A stretch of 9,580 nucleotides of DNA from Chloroflexota bacterium (GCA_003577365.1 QEUY01000086.1:1-9580), one strand, 5' to 3'. Shown: positions 1 to 6,235, counted from the first letter of the stretch. Notes: generated from the letters alone by a model not told the origin. Made by a program: numbers and translations.

Positions 1-62
1 TTCAGCCGTTCCAGCCAAGAGCTGCGCGCCGCGGGTCGCAGTGCAGCAGAGCGTACGGCCAT
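1..62 (-). CDS. Start of a gene running off the left edge, probable sugar ABC transporter permease (partial)
   Basis: An ATG at 62-60 opens a frame of 20 codons with no stop before the window edge. The start has a good Shine-Dalgarno: AGAGGA on the minus strand (71-76 on plus), 8 nt upstream. The visible peptide begins MAVRSAALRPAARSSWLERL, a basic, Arg/Ser/Ala-rich stretch of the kind found at the cytoplasmic N-terminus of RbsC/XylH-type permeases. No membrane segment is reached. It lies 180 bp downstream of the ABC ATPase on the same strand, where the permease gene commonly sits in CUT2 sugar transporter operons. The permease identity is inferred from position; the existence of the gene rests on the start signal and open frame. 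Confidence 0.5.
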   Translation of the reverse strand, partial: MAVRSAALRPAARSSWLERL

Positions 63-76
63 TATGCGTGTCCTCT

Positions 77-98
77 CGTCAACCGTGCGTCAACCGTG
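77..98. repeat. Tandem 11-bp direct repeat
   Basis: CGTCAACCGTG occurs twice back to back (77-87 and 88-98), and a partial copy (CTCGTCAA) follows near 112-119. It lies just upstream of the Shine-Dalgarno of the leftmost minus-strand gene. It could be a regulator site or simple slippage duplication; nothing decides between them. Confidence 0.6.
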
Positions 99-121
99 CT
101 TATTGCTTTGTCTCGTCAATT

Positions 122-226
122 GTAGGGGCAGGCCCTCGTGCCTGTCCGCATGCGTGACAATGCATGGTAGGCGGGCACCACGGGGGGCGGCATGACCCAC
201 GGGCCGCCACGGGGGGCGGCCCCTAC
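122..226. repeat. Small palindromic interspersed repeat element (GTAGGGGC...GCCCCTAC)
   Basis: The segment is bounded by an 8-bp inverted repeat, GTAGGGGC (122-129) and GCCCCTAC (219-226). Inside are a hairpin near 126-147 (GGGCAGGC pairing with GCCTGTCC, one G-U), a direct repeat CCACGGGGGGCGGC (178-191 and 207-220), and a perfect 8-bp hairpin, GGGCCGCC (201-208), loop ACGGGG, GGCGGCCC (215-222). No open frame of note is present. Structure and termini resemble the non-coding palindromic repeats scattered in Chloroflexota and some other genomes; this is recalled family knowledge, not a search result. It fills most of the gap between the ABC ATPase and the next gene, so it would be transcribed as a structured RNA between them. 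No T-run follows the hairpin, so it is not a classical terminator. I see no clear target-site duplication. Confidence 0.65.
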
Positions 227-242
227 TTGCGAGATCAAGCAC

Positions 243-1784
243 TTATGTGACCGGCACTTCGGGCATGCCGATCACTTCCGCTACTGGAGCTGGCGGCGGC
301 GCGCCCATCGCCTGGGCAATGATCGCTTCCTGGGTGGCGTTGGCACGCGCGAATTCCGCCACCAGCCGCCCACGGCGCATGACCAGCACGCGGCCGCTCA
401 TCCCCATGATTTCGGGCAGTTCGCTGGAGATCATCAAAATGCCGATGCCTTGCGCCGCCAGTTCACTCATCAGCCGGTGAATTTCAGCCTTGGCCCCCAC
501 GTCGATGCCGCGCGTCGGCTCATCCAAGATCAACAGCTTGGGCCGGCGCAGCAGCCACTTGGAAAGCACCACCTTTTGCTGGTTACCACCCGACAAGTTG
601 GCGACCTGCTGCATCAGGCTCGGCGTGCGCACGCGCAGCCGCTCGACCGACTGCGCGGCCTGGCGCTCTTCGTCGCGCAGCCGCACGAAGCCAAAACGGG
701 TCAGGTCGGTGAGCACGGCCAGCGTGACATTCTCCTTGACCGACATCGGCAGCACCAGCCCTTGGCGCTGGCGGTCTTCGGAGACATAGGCGATGCCCAG
801 GCGCATGGCGTCGCGCGGGGTGCGGACATGCACTGGCTTGCCGTCGATACGGATCTCGCCGCGGTCGGGCGGGTGTGCGCCAAAGATCGCCTGGGCCAAG
901 TCGCTGCGCCCGGAACCGACCAGCCCGCTCAGCCCTACGATCTCGCCGCGGCGCACCTCAAACGAGATATCTTCGACCACGCCGCTGCGCGTCAGGCCGC
1001 GCACCTCCAGCACCGGCGCGCCGATGGGAACCGTCTCCTTGGGGAAGAGGTTGTCGAGCGTGCGGCCTACCATCATGCTGATCAGCCGGTCGGGCGTCGC
1101 CTCTTGCGCGTCCAGCGTGCCCACATATTTGCCGTCGCGCAGCACGGTCACGCGGTCGGCCAGTTCAAAGACCTCGTCCAAGCGGTGGCTGATATAGATG
1201 ATGCCGACGCCCTGGTCGCGCAGGCGGCGCACGATGCCAAAGAGGATTTCCACATCGTGTGCGGTCAGCGAGGCGGTCGGCTCATCCATGATCAGGATGC
1301 GCGCCTGCTGGCTGAGCGCCTTGGCGATCTCGACACGCTGGCGGTTGCCCACGGTCAGACGGCTGACCTTGTGGCGCACGTTGATGTCCACATCCAGCGT
1401 GCGGAACAGCGCTTCGGCGCCGGCCACCATACGCCGCCAGTCGACGCTGCCCAACGGCCCGCGCGGGTGGCGGCCCATGAAGATATTTTCGGCCACCGAG
1501 AGTTCGGGGTAGAGGCTCATCTCCTGGTAGATCACGGCGACGCCGCGGGCCGCGGCCTCGCGCGGGCTGGCAAGCCGCACCGCTTCGCCGTTAAAGATCA
1601 GCCCGCCTGCGTCGGGCTGATAGGCCCCGGCGATGATCTTGATCAGCGTGGACTTGCCCGCGCCATTTTCGCCCAAGAGGGCGTGGACCTCGCCCGGCCG
1701 CACGTCAAAGCTCACCCCATCCAGGGCGACCACGCCGGGGAACGTTTTAGTGATGTCGCGCAGTTCGAGCAAAGGTTCGGGCAT
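243..1784 (-). CDS. Sugar ABC transporter ATP-binding protein with two NBDs (RbsA/XylG/MglA family)
   Basis: The 513-residue protein energises uptake of a monosaccharide through a CUT2-type importer at the inner face of the membrane. Domain 1 (about 5-245) has Walker A GENGAGKST (38-46), Q-loop YQEMS (86-90), a divergent signature LTVGNRQ (143-149), Walker B with DEPTAS (167-172) and the H-loop His at 200. Domain 2 (about 257-495) has the degenerate Walker A GLVGSGRSD (287-295), signature LSGGNQQK (397-404) and Walker B LILDEPTRGID (418-428). The lysine-less second Walker A and the DEPTRGIDVGAK block are normal for this family, as is the length near 500. The start was set at MPEPLLEL because the alignable domain begins there; an in-frame extension to 2123 would run across the kinase gene. 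The Shine-Dalgarno is weak (AAGAAG). It is the third gene of the minus-strand block, 44 bp after the PfkB kinase. The specific sugar cannot be told from the ATPase. Confidence 0.95.
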   Translation of the reverse strand: MPEPLLELRDITKTFPGVVALDGVSFDVRPGEVHALLGENGAGKSTLIKIIAGAYQPDAGGLIFNGEAVRLASPREAAARGVAVIYQEMSLYPELSVAENIFMGRHPRGPLGSVDWRRMVAGAEALFRTLDVDINVRHKVSRLTVGNRQRVEIAKALSQQARILIMDEPTASLTAHDVEILFGIVRRLRDQGVGIIYISHRLDEVFELADRVTVLRDGKYVGTLDAQEATPDRLISMMVGRTLDNLFPKETVPIGAPVLEVRGLTRSGVVEDISFEVRRGEIVGLSGLVGSGRSDLAQAIFGAHPPDRGEIRIDGKPVHVRTPRDAMRLGIAYVSEDRQRQGLVLPMSVKENVTLAVLTDLTRFGFVRLRDEERQAAQSVERLRVRTPSLMQQVANLSGGNQQKVVLSKWLLRRPKLLILDEPTRGIDVGAKAEIHRLMSELAAQGIGILMISSELPEIMGMSGRVLVMRRGRLVAEFARANATQEAIIAQAMGAPPPAPVAEVIGMPEVPVT

Positions 1785-1797
1785 ATTTTCGTTTCTT

Positions 1798-1821
1798 CTT
1801 TGCGCCCTTGGCGGCTTTGCG
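1798..1821. repeat. CGCAAAG-type intergenic repeat
   Basis: Read on the minus strand, this stretch is CGCAAAG (1821-1815), then CCGCCAAGGG, then CGCAAAG (1804-1798), followed by AAGAAAC. Such short near-periodic CGCAAAG arrays recur between genes in many bacterial genomes, including Chloroflexota (recalled knowledge). Here it occupies almost the whole 44-bp gap between the PfkB kinase and the ABC ATPase and provides the weak AAGAAG upstream of the ATPase start. Confidence 0.55.
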
Positions 1822-1828
1822 GCGAATC

Positions 1829-2782
1829 TCAAATCTCCGCCACCTCCACCAAGGGCAACATGGCCGCGACCTGGGCCGCGGTGCAGACCGCAGTGCCTTC
1901 GTTTTGGACGACGGCGCTGGCCGCAGCCACGCCCAAACGCAACGCCTCGGCCCAGGGGTCGCCGCGCCGCCGGCCCAACATAACCCCGGCGGCCACTGCA
2001 TCGCCGGCCCCGGCAGGGCTGATCAGGGTGACGCGCGGCGCAGGCGCATGATAGGCGGCGTCTGCGGTCACGGCCAGCGCGCCGGCCTTCCCCAAGGTCA
2101 CGATCAACGCTTCGCACGCCCACTGGCCCAGCCGCTCATGCAGAAAATCCGCCAAGGGGCGCAGGTCGCCGTCCCAGATGGGCAGGGGCAGACCGGCGTC
2201 TGCCGCCAGTTCGCCCAGTTCATGGCCGTTGACCTTGAGGATCGCGGGCAGCGCCGCCACTCCGCCGCGCAGCCCAGCGCCCGAACTGTCAAGCAGCGTC
2301 ACCAGACCCTGATCACGGCCCGCGGCCAGCAGGTCGGCGAAGGCCCGCTCCGGCAGCCCCGGCGGCAGGCTCCCCGCGCAGACCAGCCCCCAGCTTTGCG
2401 GCGCATAATGGGCCAGCCGCGCCAACAGCTGATCCAAATGCTCCGGCCCGGCGTGCAGTGTCGAGGCCAGAATCGTGGACTGGCGGCCCTGCGCCTGGTC
2501 GGTGATCAAGGCGGCGATGCGCGTCTGTCCCCAGGCCGGGATAAACTCGCAGGGCACGCCCTGTTCGGCCAAGAGCGCGGCCAGCATTTGCCCGCTGTAG
2601 CCGGCGTTGAGCGCCAGGGCCAGGGTCGGCACGCCGAGCACATGCAGGATGATCGAGACGTCGATGCCCTTGCCGCTGGGCGAGACCACCTCGCGTTCGG
2701 CGCGCACCACATCCTGCATGGCAAAATCACGCACAAAGAGCACACGGTCAATCGTCGGGTTGGCCGTCACCGTCAGGATCAT
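1829..2782 (-). CDS. PfkB-family carbohydrate kinase, 1-phosphofructokinase/tagatose-6-phosphate kinase type
   Basis: The predicted ribokinase-fold enzyme has 317 residues and transfers phosphate from ATP to a sugar or sugar phosphate. The start MILTVTANPTIDRVL matches the usual beginning of 1-phosphofructokinase-type proteins (MILTVTLNPAID). Other marks are SGKGIDVS (37-43, in place of GGKGINVA), the anion-binding GSLPPGLP (137-144), KVNGHELGEL (183-192), TLGKAGAL (229-236) and the signature PAGAGD (256-261), whose Asp261 should be the catalytic base. Length is typical. An in-frame ATG at 2827 would add 15 Pro/Leu-rich residues; neither start has a clear Shine-Dalgarno, and homology favours 2782. 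It lies between the aldolase (stop 84 bp upstream of this start) and the ABC ATPase, presumably co-transcribed. Substrate is open: fructose 1-phosphate, tagatose 6-phosphate or another ketose phosphate are all compatible. Confidence 0.9.
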   Translation of the reverse strand: MILTVTANPTIDRVLFVRDFAMQDVVRAEREVVSPSGKGIDVSIILHVLGVPTLALALNAGYSGQMLAALLAEQGVPCEFIPAWGQTRIAALITDQAQGRQSTILASTLHAGPEHLDQLLARLAHYAPQSWGLVCAGSLPPGLPERAFADLLAAGRDQGLVTLLDSSGAGLRGGVAALPAILKVNGHELGELAADAGLPLPIWDGDLRPLADFLHERLGQWACEALIVTLGKAGALAVTADAAYHAPAPRVTLISPAGAGDAVAAGVMLGRRRGDPWAEALRLGVAAASAVVQNEGTAVCTAAQVAAMLPLVEVAEI

Positions 2783-2866
2783 TCCGGGCAGGATCAGCCC
2801 AGGCAAGCTCGGCTCAGGCTGACTCATAGCAGACAGGCGCCTGGTCGCGGCAGCATAGCGGGCGGT

Positions 2867-3487
2867 CTAGCGTCCCTTGAGGGGCATCCCCGCGGCGCGC
2901 GCCAGCAGCAGTGTCTGTGCGCTCCACTCCAGGCGCTCCAAGGTATCATAGGCATCGTCCAGATCGCGACCGACCACCGCCACCCCATGCCAAGATAAGA
3001 TCAGCCCCAAGCCGTTTTTGGTCAGCGCCGCGGCGCGCGGGCGCAGCGCCGCCACCACCGCATCGGCCAGGTCTTGGCTGTGCGAGGGGAGATTGGGCAC
3101 AACCTCCATGCTGCCAAACTTCTCGGTATATTGGTTGACCGGCGGCACCGGCTCGCCCGCCGAGACAAAGACGGTCAAATATTGCGGGTGGGCATGGATC
3201 ACGCCGTTGATCTCCGGGAAGTTCTGATAGCAGGCGAAGTGCATGCGGCCTTCGCGGCTGATCATGGCGGGGTCGCCCTCGACGATCTGATAGTCTTTGT
3301 CAAAGACCAGCACCATCTCCTCGCGCAGCTTCCAACGCTGTTTACTGCCCAAATAGCGCGGCGATATATAGATATAGTCGCCCACACGACAGCTCAGGTT
3401 GCCGCCGGCGGCGTTGGTCAGACGGCGCTCGTACATAAGATGCGCGATCTCCACCATTGCCGGGCGTGGGTCAGAAGTTGCGGCCAT
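2867..3487 (-). CDS. Class II aldolase/adducin-family protein (fuculose-phosphate aldolase-like)
   Basis: The 206-residue protein has the full metal site of zinc class II aldolases. Glu79 (in SREGRMH), His98 and His100 (VIHAHPQY) and His167 (SWHGV) correspond to E. coli FucA Glu73, His92, His94 and His155. The N-terminal AAGGNLS (26-32) is the family's GN-S loop. Such enzymes cleave ketose 1-phosphates to DHAP and an aldehyde; relatives are epimerases or decarboxylases. Oddly, the usual PSG and PSSE phosphate-contact segments read SPRYLG (42-47) and ISRE (76-79). That makes the substrate uncertain. The start at 3487 was chosen because AAGGA (3494-3498 on plus) sits 6 nt upstream; a longer frame from 3571 lacks any Shine-Dalgarno and adds an unalignable 28 residues. 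It is the first gene of the minus-strand block, with a predicted promoter at 3616-3644. L-ribulose-phosphate 4-epimerase is less likely but not excluded. Confidence 0.88.
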   Translation of the reverse strand: MAATSDPRPAMVEIAHLMYERRLTNAAGGNLSCRVGDYIYISPRYLGSKQRWKLREEMVLVFDKDYQIVEGDPAMISREGRMHFACYQNFPEINGVIHAHPQYLTVFVSAGEPVPPVNQYTEKFGSMEVVPNLPSHSQDLADAVVAALRPRAAALTKNGLGLILSWHGVAVVGRDLDDAYDTLERLEWSAQTLLLARAAGMPLKGR

Positions 3488-3524
3488 AGCGCATCCTTGC
3501 CAGTGCGGCCCTGCCTGCACCTCG

Positions 3525-3550
3525 ACGCGTGACGACAAACGCGTGACGAC
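3525..3550. repeat. 12-bp direct repeat in the aldolase leader
   Basis: ACGCGTGACGAC occurs at 3525-3536 and 3539-3550, a 14-bp period with AA between. Each copy contains the self-complementary ACGCGT. It lies between the predicted aldolase transcription start and the Shine-Dalgarno, so it could be a regulator site or a leader-RNA element. Confidence 0.6.
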
Positions 3551-3585
3551 GAGGGTGAAGGCAGCCACCATGAGTTAGGAGACGG

Positions 3586-3601
3586 GTTTCGAAAGCGAAA
3601 C
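3586..3601. promoter_or_regulatory. Inverted repeat, candidate operator for the aldolase operon
   Basis: GTTTCG (3586-3591), spacer AAAG, CGAAAC (3596-3601) is a perfect 6-4-6 palindrome. It falls about 8-24 nt downstream of the transcription start predicted from the minus-strand promoter, a normal position for a repressor site. The regulator family cannot be assigned. Confidence 0.45.
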
Positions 3602-3615
3602 AAAAGACAACGAAA

Positions 3616-3644
3616 ACTGTAGCACAGATCGTGTAGGTTTGCAA
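3616..3644 (-). promoter_or_regulatory. Sigma70-like promoter for the aldolase-kinase-ABC operon
   Basis: On the minus strand, TTGCAA (3644-3639) and TACAGT (3621-3616) are spaced by 17 bp. The -10 is preceded by TGC, an extended -10 element. Each hexamer matches consensus at four of six positions. The start of transcription would be near 3609, giving a leader of about 120 nt. Confidence 0.5.
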
Positions 3645-3787
3645 TCGGGAAAGACCGGCGCCGGCTGTACAGGCAATCCGTCATTACTCGGCGCAGCCCC
3701 TCGTCTACCGTCGCGCCCCCTCTGGTAAGCCGCGGGCGCGGTGACGCGACGCAAGCAAACGTGCGCCTGCGGGCTTCGATTCGGGTT

Positions 3788-3805
3788 CCATTTGGGCGCA
3801 AATGG
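3788..3805. promoter_or_regulatory. Inverted repeat upstream of the FGGY kinase promoter, candidate operator
   Basis: CCATTTG (3788-3794), spacer GGCG, CAAATGG (3799-3805) is a perfect 7-4-7 palindrome. It ends 18 bp before the -35 hexamer of the plus-strand promoter, where an activator or an upstream repressor could bind. Its sequence differs from the palindrome at 3586-3601, so the two may bind different proteins. Confidence 0.45.
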
Positions 3806-3823
3806 GAAGCCTGGTGGGGCGTA

Positions 3824-3853
3824 TTGGCAAACGATCTGGGCGGGTGTTATACT
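3824..3853 (+). promoter_or_regulatory. Extended -10 promoter for the FGGY kinase operon
   Basis: TTGGCA (3824-3829) and TATACT (3848-3853) are separated by 18 bp, and TGT directly precedes the -10, forming an extended -10. This is the best promoter match in the window. Transcription should begin near 3860, only about 3 nt before the kinase ATG at 3863. Confidence 0.6.
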
Positions 3854-3862
3854 CGCAACCAT

Positions 3863-5368
3863 ATGGCGACTTCACCTTTTATCTTGGCGCATGATCTGGG
3901 CACAACCGGAAACAAGGCCAGCTTGTTCGACGCGCAGGGCAGCCTGGTCGGGAGCGCCTTTGCCGGGTATCCGACGGCCTATCCACAGCCCAACTGGGCC
4001 GAACAAGAGCCGGATGATTGGTGGCGTGCCGTCTGCCAGGCCACCCGGCAGTTGCTGGCGCAGTCGGGGGTCGTGCCGGGCGAGATCGCGGCGGTCTCCT
4101 TCAGCGGGCAAATGATGGGCTGTGTGGCGTTGGGCCGCGATGGCAACCCGCTGCGTTCCTGTATCATTTGGGCCGACCAGCGCGCCCAGCCCCAGGCCGG
4201 CTATCTGGCGCAGGTCTGCGGCGCAGCCGAGGTCTACCGGCGCACCGGCCACCGTGTCAGCCCGGCCTACAGCGCGCCCAAGATACTCTGGCTACGCGAC
4301 CGTCAACCCGACCTGTTTGCCGCCGCTGCCTGTTTTCTCCAGCCCAAGGATTACGCCGTCTACCGGCTGACCGGCACGCTCGCCACCGATTATTCAGATG
4401 CATCGGGCACGCTGCTCTTTGACCTGGAGGGGCATCGCTGGCACCGGCCCTTTTTGGATGCGCTGGGCCTGGACGAAGAGCGATTGCCCCGGCTCTATGC
4501 CTCGGACGCGGTGGTGGGCCGCGTGACCACGGGCGCGGCCGCGGCGACGGGGCTGGCTGCAGGCACGCCGGTGGTCATCGGCGGCGGCGACGGCGCGTGC
4601 GCCAGCGCCGGGGCGGGCGTGATCGAGCCGGGCGCCGCCTACTGCTCAGTCGGCAGTTCGGCCTGGGTCAGCGTCAGCAGCCTGGCGCCTGTGCTCGACC
4701 CGCAGGAGCGCAGCTTTACCTTTCATCATCTACACCCGCAGCGCTACAGCCCCATGGGCACCATGCAGGCCGCAGGCGGCGCGCGCGATTGGGCCTGGCG
4801 CCTGCTGCAAACGCCGGGGCAGGAGCTGGATGCCGCCGCCGCCGAGGTTGCGCCAGGTGCAGGCGGGGTGCTCTTTTTACCCTATCTACTGGGCGAGCGC
4901 AGCCCTCATTGGGACCCGCTGGCGCGGGCGGCCTGGCTGGGCATGGCAATGCCCACGGATCGCCCCACGCTGGCGCGGGCGGTGCTCGAAGGGGTGGCGC
5001 TCAACCTGCGGCTGATCCTCGACGGGCTGCGCGCCCAAGTAGCGGGCATCCGCGCCATCCGACTGATCGGCGGCGGCAGCCAGAGCCAACTCTGGCGGCA
5101 GATCCTGGCAGGCTGTTTTGGGCTGCCCGTGCATACACTGGCGCTGCAGAGCGAGGCCACCGTCTGGGGGGCGGCGGTGGCGGGCGGCGTGGCGGTGGGG
5201 CTGTATGACTGGCAGATGGCCGCGGCACAGGCGCGCATCGTCGAGACGACGCATCCCGACCCGGCGCATGCCGCCGTCTATGATGAGCTAGTGACCGTAT
5301 TTGCCGATGCCTATACTGCGCTGGCGCCCCTCTATGCGCGGCTGGCCCAGATTCGAGGGCAGACCTGA
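3863..5368 (+). CDS. FGGY-family carbohydrate kinase, xylulokinase-like
   Basis: The 501-residue protein should phosphorylate a ketose or polyol with ATP in the cytoplasm. The first FGGY domain opens with the ATP-site loop DLGTTGNK (11-18), then SFSGQMMG (79-86), IIWADQR (101-107) and DYSDASGTLLFDL (176-188), the last very like XylB. The second domain begins near GGGDGACASAG (240-250), where Asp243 is the expected catalytic base, followed by YLLGERSPHWDP (341-352) and the GGGSQSQLW stretch (403-411) that binds nucleotide. Xylulokinases usually have SGQMHG and WNDGR; here His is Met and the second motif is WADQR, so a substrate other than D-xylulose is possible. The start follows homology and the MATSPF context; there is no Shine-Dalgarno, consistent with a leaderless mRNA from 3824-3853. 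First gene of the plus-strand block, overlapping the next by 1 bp. Confidence 0.93.
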   Translation: MATSPFILAHDLGTTGNKASLFDAQGSLVGSAFAGYPTAYPQPNWAEQEPDDWWRAVCQATRQLLAQSGVVPGEIAAVSFSGQMMGCVALGRDGNPLRSCIIWADQRAQPQAGYLAQVCGAAEVYRRTGHRVSPAYSAPKILWLRDRQPDLFAAAACFLQPKDYAVYRLTGTLATDYSDASGTLLFDLEGHRWHRPFLDALGLDEERLPRLYASDAVVGRVTTGAAAATGLAAGTPVVIGGGDGACASAGAGVIEPGAAYCSVGSSAWVSVSSLAPVLDPQERSFTFHHLHPQRYSPMGTMQAAGGARDWAWRLLQTPGQELDAAAAEVAPGAGGVLFLPYLLGERSPHWDPLARAAWLGMAMPTDRPTLARAVLEGVALNLRLILDGLRAQVAGIRAIRLIGGGSQSQLWRQILAGCFGLPVHTLALQSEATVWGAAVAGGVAVGLYDWQMAAAQARIVETTHPDPAHAAVYDELVTVFADAYTALAPLYARLAQIRGQT

Positions 5369-6198
5369 TGCGCGCCTATAAAAATTACCTGATGGATATG
5401 GACGGGGTGCTGGTGCGCGGGCGCACAGCCATCCCCGGCGCAGCGGAGTTCATCGCCCGGCTCAACCAGGCGGGGCTAGAATACCTGGTGCTGACCAACA
5501 ATCCCAAATACACCCCGCGCGACCTGGCGCACCGGCTGCAGACGGCGGGCTTGAATGTGCCCGAACAGCGCATTTTCACATCCGCCATTGCCACGGCGCG
5601 CTTTCTCCAGGCGCAGATGCCGCATGGCAAGGCTTTTGTGATCGGCGAGAGCGGGCTGACCAGTGCCATTCACCGCATCGGCTATGTGATCACCGACCAT
5701 GACCCCGATTATGTGGTGTTGGGCGAGACAAACGGCTACAGCGTGACCAATATCACCCATGCGATCCGGCTGATCATGGCGGGGGCGCGTTTTGTCGCCA
5801 CCAACCCGGATCCCTCCGGCCCCAGCGAAGAAGGCATTGTGCCGGCCTGCGGCGCGATGGCCGCGCTGATCGAGAAAGCCAGCGGGGTCGCACCCTTCTT
5901 TGTGGGCAAACCCAACCCGCTGATGATGCGCTCGGCGCTCAATTTCTTGGGGGTTCACTCCGAAGATACCGTGATGATCGGCGACCGCATGGATACGGAC
6001 ATCATTGCGGGGGTCAACAGCGGCATGGAGACGATCTTGGTGCTGACCGGCGTGACGCGTGCCGGCGAGGTGGATCGATTCCCCTACCGGCCTAACGCCA
6101 TTGTGGAATCAATCGCCGCGGTCGCGCTGCCGGAGGCGGGTAGTGCCGGGTCGTCGAGCGCCCCGGCTGCCGGACCGCATCGCCAGGATAACGCCTAG
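5368..6198 (+). CDS. nagD: NagD-type HAD-superfamily phosphatase
   Basis: The 276-residue protein resembles E. coli NagD, a ribonucleoside/UMP and sugar-phosphate phosphatase, along nearly its whole length. HAD motif I is DMDGVL (10-15; nucleophile Asp10, acid Asp12), motif II TNN (43-45), motif III Lys181 in FFVGKPNP, motif IV GDRMDTDI (205-212). The C2-type cap lies between motifs II and III and includes GETNGYS, ATNPDPSGPSEEG and PACGAM. The last ~24 residues (Ala/Ser/Pro-rich) are beyond the NagD length of about 250 and look disordered. Its ATG overlaps the kinase stop by one base (TGATG), so the two are translationally coupled. In the sugar locus it may recycle accumulated phosphate esters; that role is inferred. 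Substrate specificity in this family is broad, so the symbol marks the family rather than a proven function. Confidence 0.9.
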   Translation: MRAYKNYLMDMDGVLVRGRTAIPGAAEFIARLNQAGLEYLVLTNNPKYTPRDLAHRLQTAGLNVPEQRIFTSAIATARFLQAQMPHGKAFVIGESGLTSAIHRIGYVITDHDPDYVVLGETNGYSVTNITHAIRLIMAGARFVATNPDPSGPSEEGIVPACGAMAALIEKASGVAPFFVGKPNPLMMRSALNFLGVHSEDTVMIGDRMDTDIIAGVNSGMETILVLTGVTRAGEVDRFPYRPNAIVESIAAVALPEAGSAGSSSAPAAGPHRQDNA

Positions 6199-6235
6199 AG
6201 ATAGCAGATTGCCAATAGCTCGGGACGGGGGAATC

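Larger units (their letters stand above)
3488..3862. other. Divergent intergenic regulatory region
   Basis: These 375 bp separate the aldolase and FGGY kinase starts and contain no convincing gene. From left to right they hold a 12-bp direct repeat (3525-3550), an inverted repeat (3586-3601), a minus-strand promoter (3616-3644), a 10-bp palindrome CCGGCGCCGG (3655-3664), a second inverted repeat (3788-3805) and a plus-strand promoter (3824-3853). Short frames across the region look like chance. No terminator or riboswitch fold was recognised by eye. Confidence 0.75.

Noticed and set aside
201..222. GC-rich hairpin after the ABC ATPase as a terminator
   Set aside because: No T-run follows it on the minus strand, and it belongs to the repeat element; a start-like gene follows on the same strand.
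902..930. Second Walker A of the ABC ATPase lacks the lysine
   Set aside because: GLVGSGRSD is the normal degenerate form in RbsA/MglA-type proteins, not a defect.
192..2051. 619-codon open frame on the plus strand
   Set aside because: It lies antisense to the ABC ATPase and the end of the PfkB kinase, both with clear family motifs. Its translation is His/Ala/Asp-rich with no recognisable domain, typical of a GC-rich shadow frame.
1785..2123. 113-codon upstream extension of the ABC ATPase
   Set aside because: It overlaps the PfkB kinase gene in another frame and has no similarity to transporter ATPases; the family start is at 1784.
1808..2998. 396-codon open frame on the plus strand
   Set aside because: Antisense to the PfkB kinase and the aldolase end; Gln/His/Arg-rich translation without motifs.
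3488..3571. 28-codon upstream extension of the aldolase
   Set aside because: No Shine-Dalgarno at 3571 and unalignable sequence, while the start at 3487 has AAGGA at a good distance.
3761..3862. 34-codon upstream extension of the FGGY kinase
   Set aside because: It would contain the promoter and the palindrome, and the FGGY fold begins right after the ATG at 3863.
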